Part shown: positions 21,405 to 22,727 of the stretch, piece by piece
Layout: each line of letters opens with the position of its first letter
Position numbering within the stretch: the first letter of the stretch is position 1
DNA from: a virus
Strand: one strand, 5' to 3'
Virus record (IMG/VR): IMGVR_UViG_3300022842_000703
Coordinates: 1 to 22,727 of that record
Length of the DNA: 22,727 bases
The notes under the pieces: generated by a model
Database searches by the model: none
Told to the model about the DNA's origin: nothing
Seen by the model: the letters and a program-made list of their open reading frames with translations, nothing else
Position numbers and translations under genes: made by a program

Positions 21405-22727
21405 ATGCTAAGGCACCTACCGACTCGCGACCTCAAGGGGATAAACACCAATCTGGACACGACCGATAGAAGTCAGTCCTTCTTTAGTTCCGTGGAGAAC
21501 TTAGTGCCTTGGCCAAGCGGCGCATTTTCCGCGATGGTCTGGACGGGCGCCACTGGAGAAGCTGGCAGAGGCTCCGAAATAGTGCGTGCCGACTGTAAAG
21601 CAAAGATCGACACGGCCTTAACCGCAGAAAGCTCAACAAAGGCTCACCTTGTCTTAATCTCACTGACAGCCGGGAACGATCACGATTTGCTCTGTGTCTG
21701 GTCAAAGCAGCACGCCAAGCCGTTGATGCTATTCCCCGTCTTGAAATCATGGGAGGGTGAACTATTGGCCGACTCAAGTTACCAATGCCCTGGCCCATTA
21801 GCAGGAGCGGAGCCTAACACTGTGACTCTACTGGCATCCGACCTTGATCCGACCCTGCTTTGCTACGCTTCCCGTATTTCTGACTTCATCGTCATCGGCA
21901 ACGGGACGGAAGCCAACCTTGAATACACGCCGGCCACTCAAGGTATTGCAGCATTTGCCCCAGTATCCCCCGCGTTCGGTGATTACGCGCAAGTAGCATT
22001 CCCCCCCTGCAAGCATTTCGTGATGGGGCAAAACCGTGAAATCTACGGTACGGGCAACGTTACCAATAAACTTCGGGTATGGGCTACCAATAAGCCTGGA
22101 GCTCAATTCCCCGTATTTAAAGGACTGGAAAACGAAACTACCACCTTCACGGACATAACCCTTGTGGGCGCGACAAAGATCAACGCACTATCGATGTGGA
22201 ATAACTACATTACAGCGCATACGGATACGGGTTCCGTCAATCTATTCGGAGTCAACTCAGCATCCGACACGTCAGGCTTCAAAACCGATCAGCGACCCGC
22301 GGCATGTTCCGCAGGCGCATCGACACCCGATTGCGTAGAAGACGCGCAAGGGCAAGGAGCCTACTTCCTTGGGAGCGATAACCAACTTTACTACGATCAA
22401 TCAATCCGAGGTGGGCCGTTTAATAAGTATGCCGATGCTCGGTTGGATTCACCCTTGGCGCAATATGGCGACTGGGCGCAACACATGGCACCCTATAGCG
22501 ATGGAGACTTCCGGAGTGTCATCTACGACCGAGAGCGCGGCCTAGTCTATATTTTCGCAAAACACGACGCGACAGACTGGGGAACGGCGATGTGGTGCTA
22601 CAATGAGCAGAACAAAGGCGTGACAGGCCCTGTGACGGGCGTTTGCCCTGATCTGGTAACATCAGTCACGCTTGCCCCTAATCGCATCACTACGCTCTTA
22701 GCTATGACCGTGGACGGCGTGATCCAC
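21405..22727 (+). CDS. Beta-propeller-like tail protein (P22 gp10-like), 3' end missing
   Basis: Open from ATG 21405 to the last base, 441 codons in this window, so the gene is truncated at the edge. The start (M-L-R-H-L-P-T-R-D-L-K-G-I-N) and N-L-V-P-W-P-S-G resemble the opening of phage tail/neck propeller proteins. Repeated W/Y-containing beta blades follow, including N-Y-I-T-A-H-T-D-T-G-S-V-N-L-F and a block with T-P-D-C-V-E-D and Y-F-L-G-S-D-N-Q-L-Y. In P22 the comparable protein (gp10) stabilises packaged DNA at the neck. The assignment is from pattern and needs a structure-based comparison. It is the first gene after promoter-like motif D, so it likely begins another late transcript. 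Confidence 0.65.
   Translation, partial: MLRHLPTRDLKGINTNLDTTDRSQSFFSSVENLVPWPSGAFSAMVWTGATGEAGRGSEIVRADCKAKIDTALTAESSTKAHLVLISLTAGNDHDLLCVWSKQHAKPLMLFPVLKSWEGELLADSSYQCPGPLAGAEPNTVTLLASDLDPTLLCYASRISDFIVIGNGTEANLEYTPATQGIAAFAPVSPAFGDYAQVAFPPCKHFVMGQNREIYGTGNVTNKLRVWATNKPGAQFPVFKGLENETTTFTDITLVGATKINALSMWNNYITAHTDTGSVNLFGVNSASDTSGFKTDQRPAACSAGASTPDCVEDAQGQGAYFLGSDNQLYYDQSIRGGPFNKYADARLDSPLAQYGDWAQHMAPYSDGDFRSVIYDRERGLVYIFAKHDATDWGTAMWCYNEQNKGVTGPVTGVCPDLVTSVTLAPNRITTLLAMTVDGVIH

Noticed and set aside
1-22727. tRNA, rRNA, CRISPR array, insertion sequence or integrase
   Set aside because: I looked for tRNA cloverleafs, spaced direct repeats, terminal inverted repeats and transposase/integrase motifs and saw none that hold up.

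Overview
The window is one continuous stretch of late, virion-assembly genes from a tailed double-stranded DNA phage, all on the + strand. It carries an LPD38-type internal protein, a portal, scaffold, major capsid, a head-tail connector and several tail or fibre proteins. I see no tape-measure, sheath, tube or baseplate gene, so a short-tailed (podovirus-type) particle is the simplest reading. The window is only part of a genome, because both terminal genes run off the edges and no terminase is included. The host is most likely Gram-negative, since two products carry lipoprotein-type signal sequences. Almost none of the genes has a Shine-Dalgarno sequence; starts instead follow short A/T-rich leaders, as in Bacteroidota and some other phyla. 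A secreted sialate O-acetylesterase-like (SASA) protein also fits polysaccharide-using hosts such as Verrucomicrobiota, Planctomycetota or Bacteroidota. Host assignment remains inference.

Layout. 1-2963: C-terminal part of a very large LPD38-type protein. 3010-3612: a small protein of the bacterial 'MGMYT' family fused to a second helical module. 3669-6173: portal and a small helical protein. 6262-7305: three small beta-rich or unknown proteins, the last only 54 codons. 7292-10467: a tail-fibre-like protein that begins with a lipoprotein signal, overlapped by one base with a secreted SASA esterase. 10498-12678: a membrane/exit-type cassette (single-TM protein, lipoprotein, papain-like cysteine peptidase, tiny ORF, DUF1353 protein). 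12679-12797: a non-coding control region with a three-stem structure and a promoter-like motif. 12798-15562: scaffold and major capsid, closed by a strong intrinsic terminator. 15670-20266: HeH/SAP-like protein, connector, repeat-bearing structural protein and two unknowns, the last part in a more A/T-rich segment. 20279-22727: a beta-rich virion protein and the start of a beta-propeller-like tail protein.

The most notable signals are the following. (i) A 10-base motif, ATTGCAACCG (once ATTGCAACTG), lies 30-79 bases before the start codons that open the portal, 6262, scaffold and 21405 gene blocks. It probably marks phage-specific late promoters. (ii) A three-way-junction-like inverted-repeat element sits immediately before the capsid-operon motif. 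(iii) A fibre and an adjacent esterase, virion-type or surface-active proteins, carry export signals, which suggests a membrane-displayed or secreted surface-modification module. The rest of the window is ordinary, tightly packed phage structural sequence.
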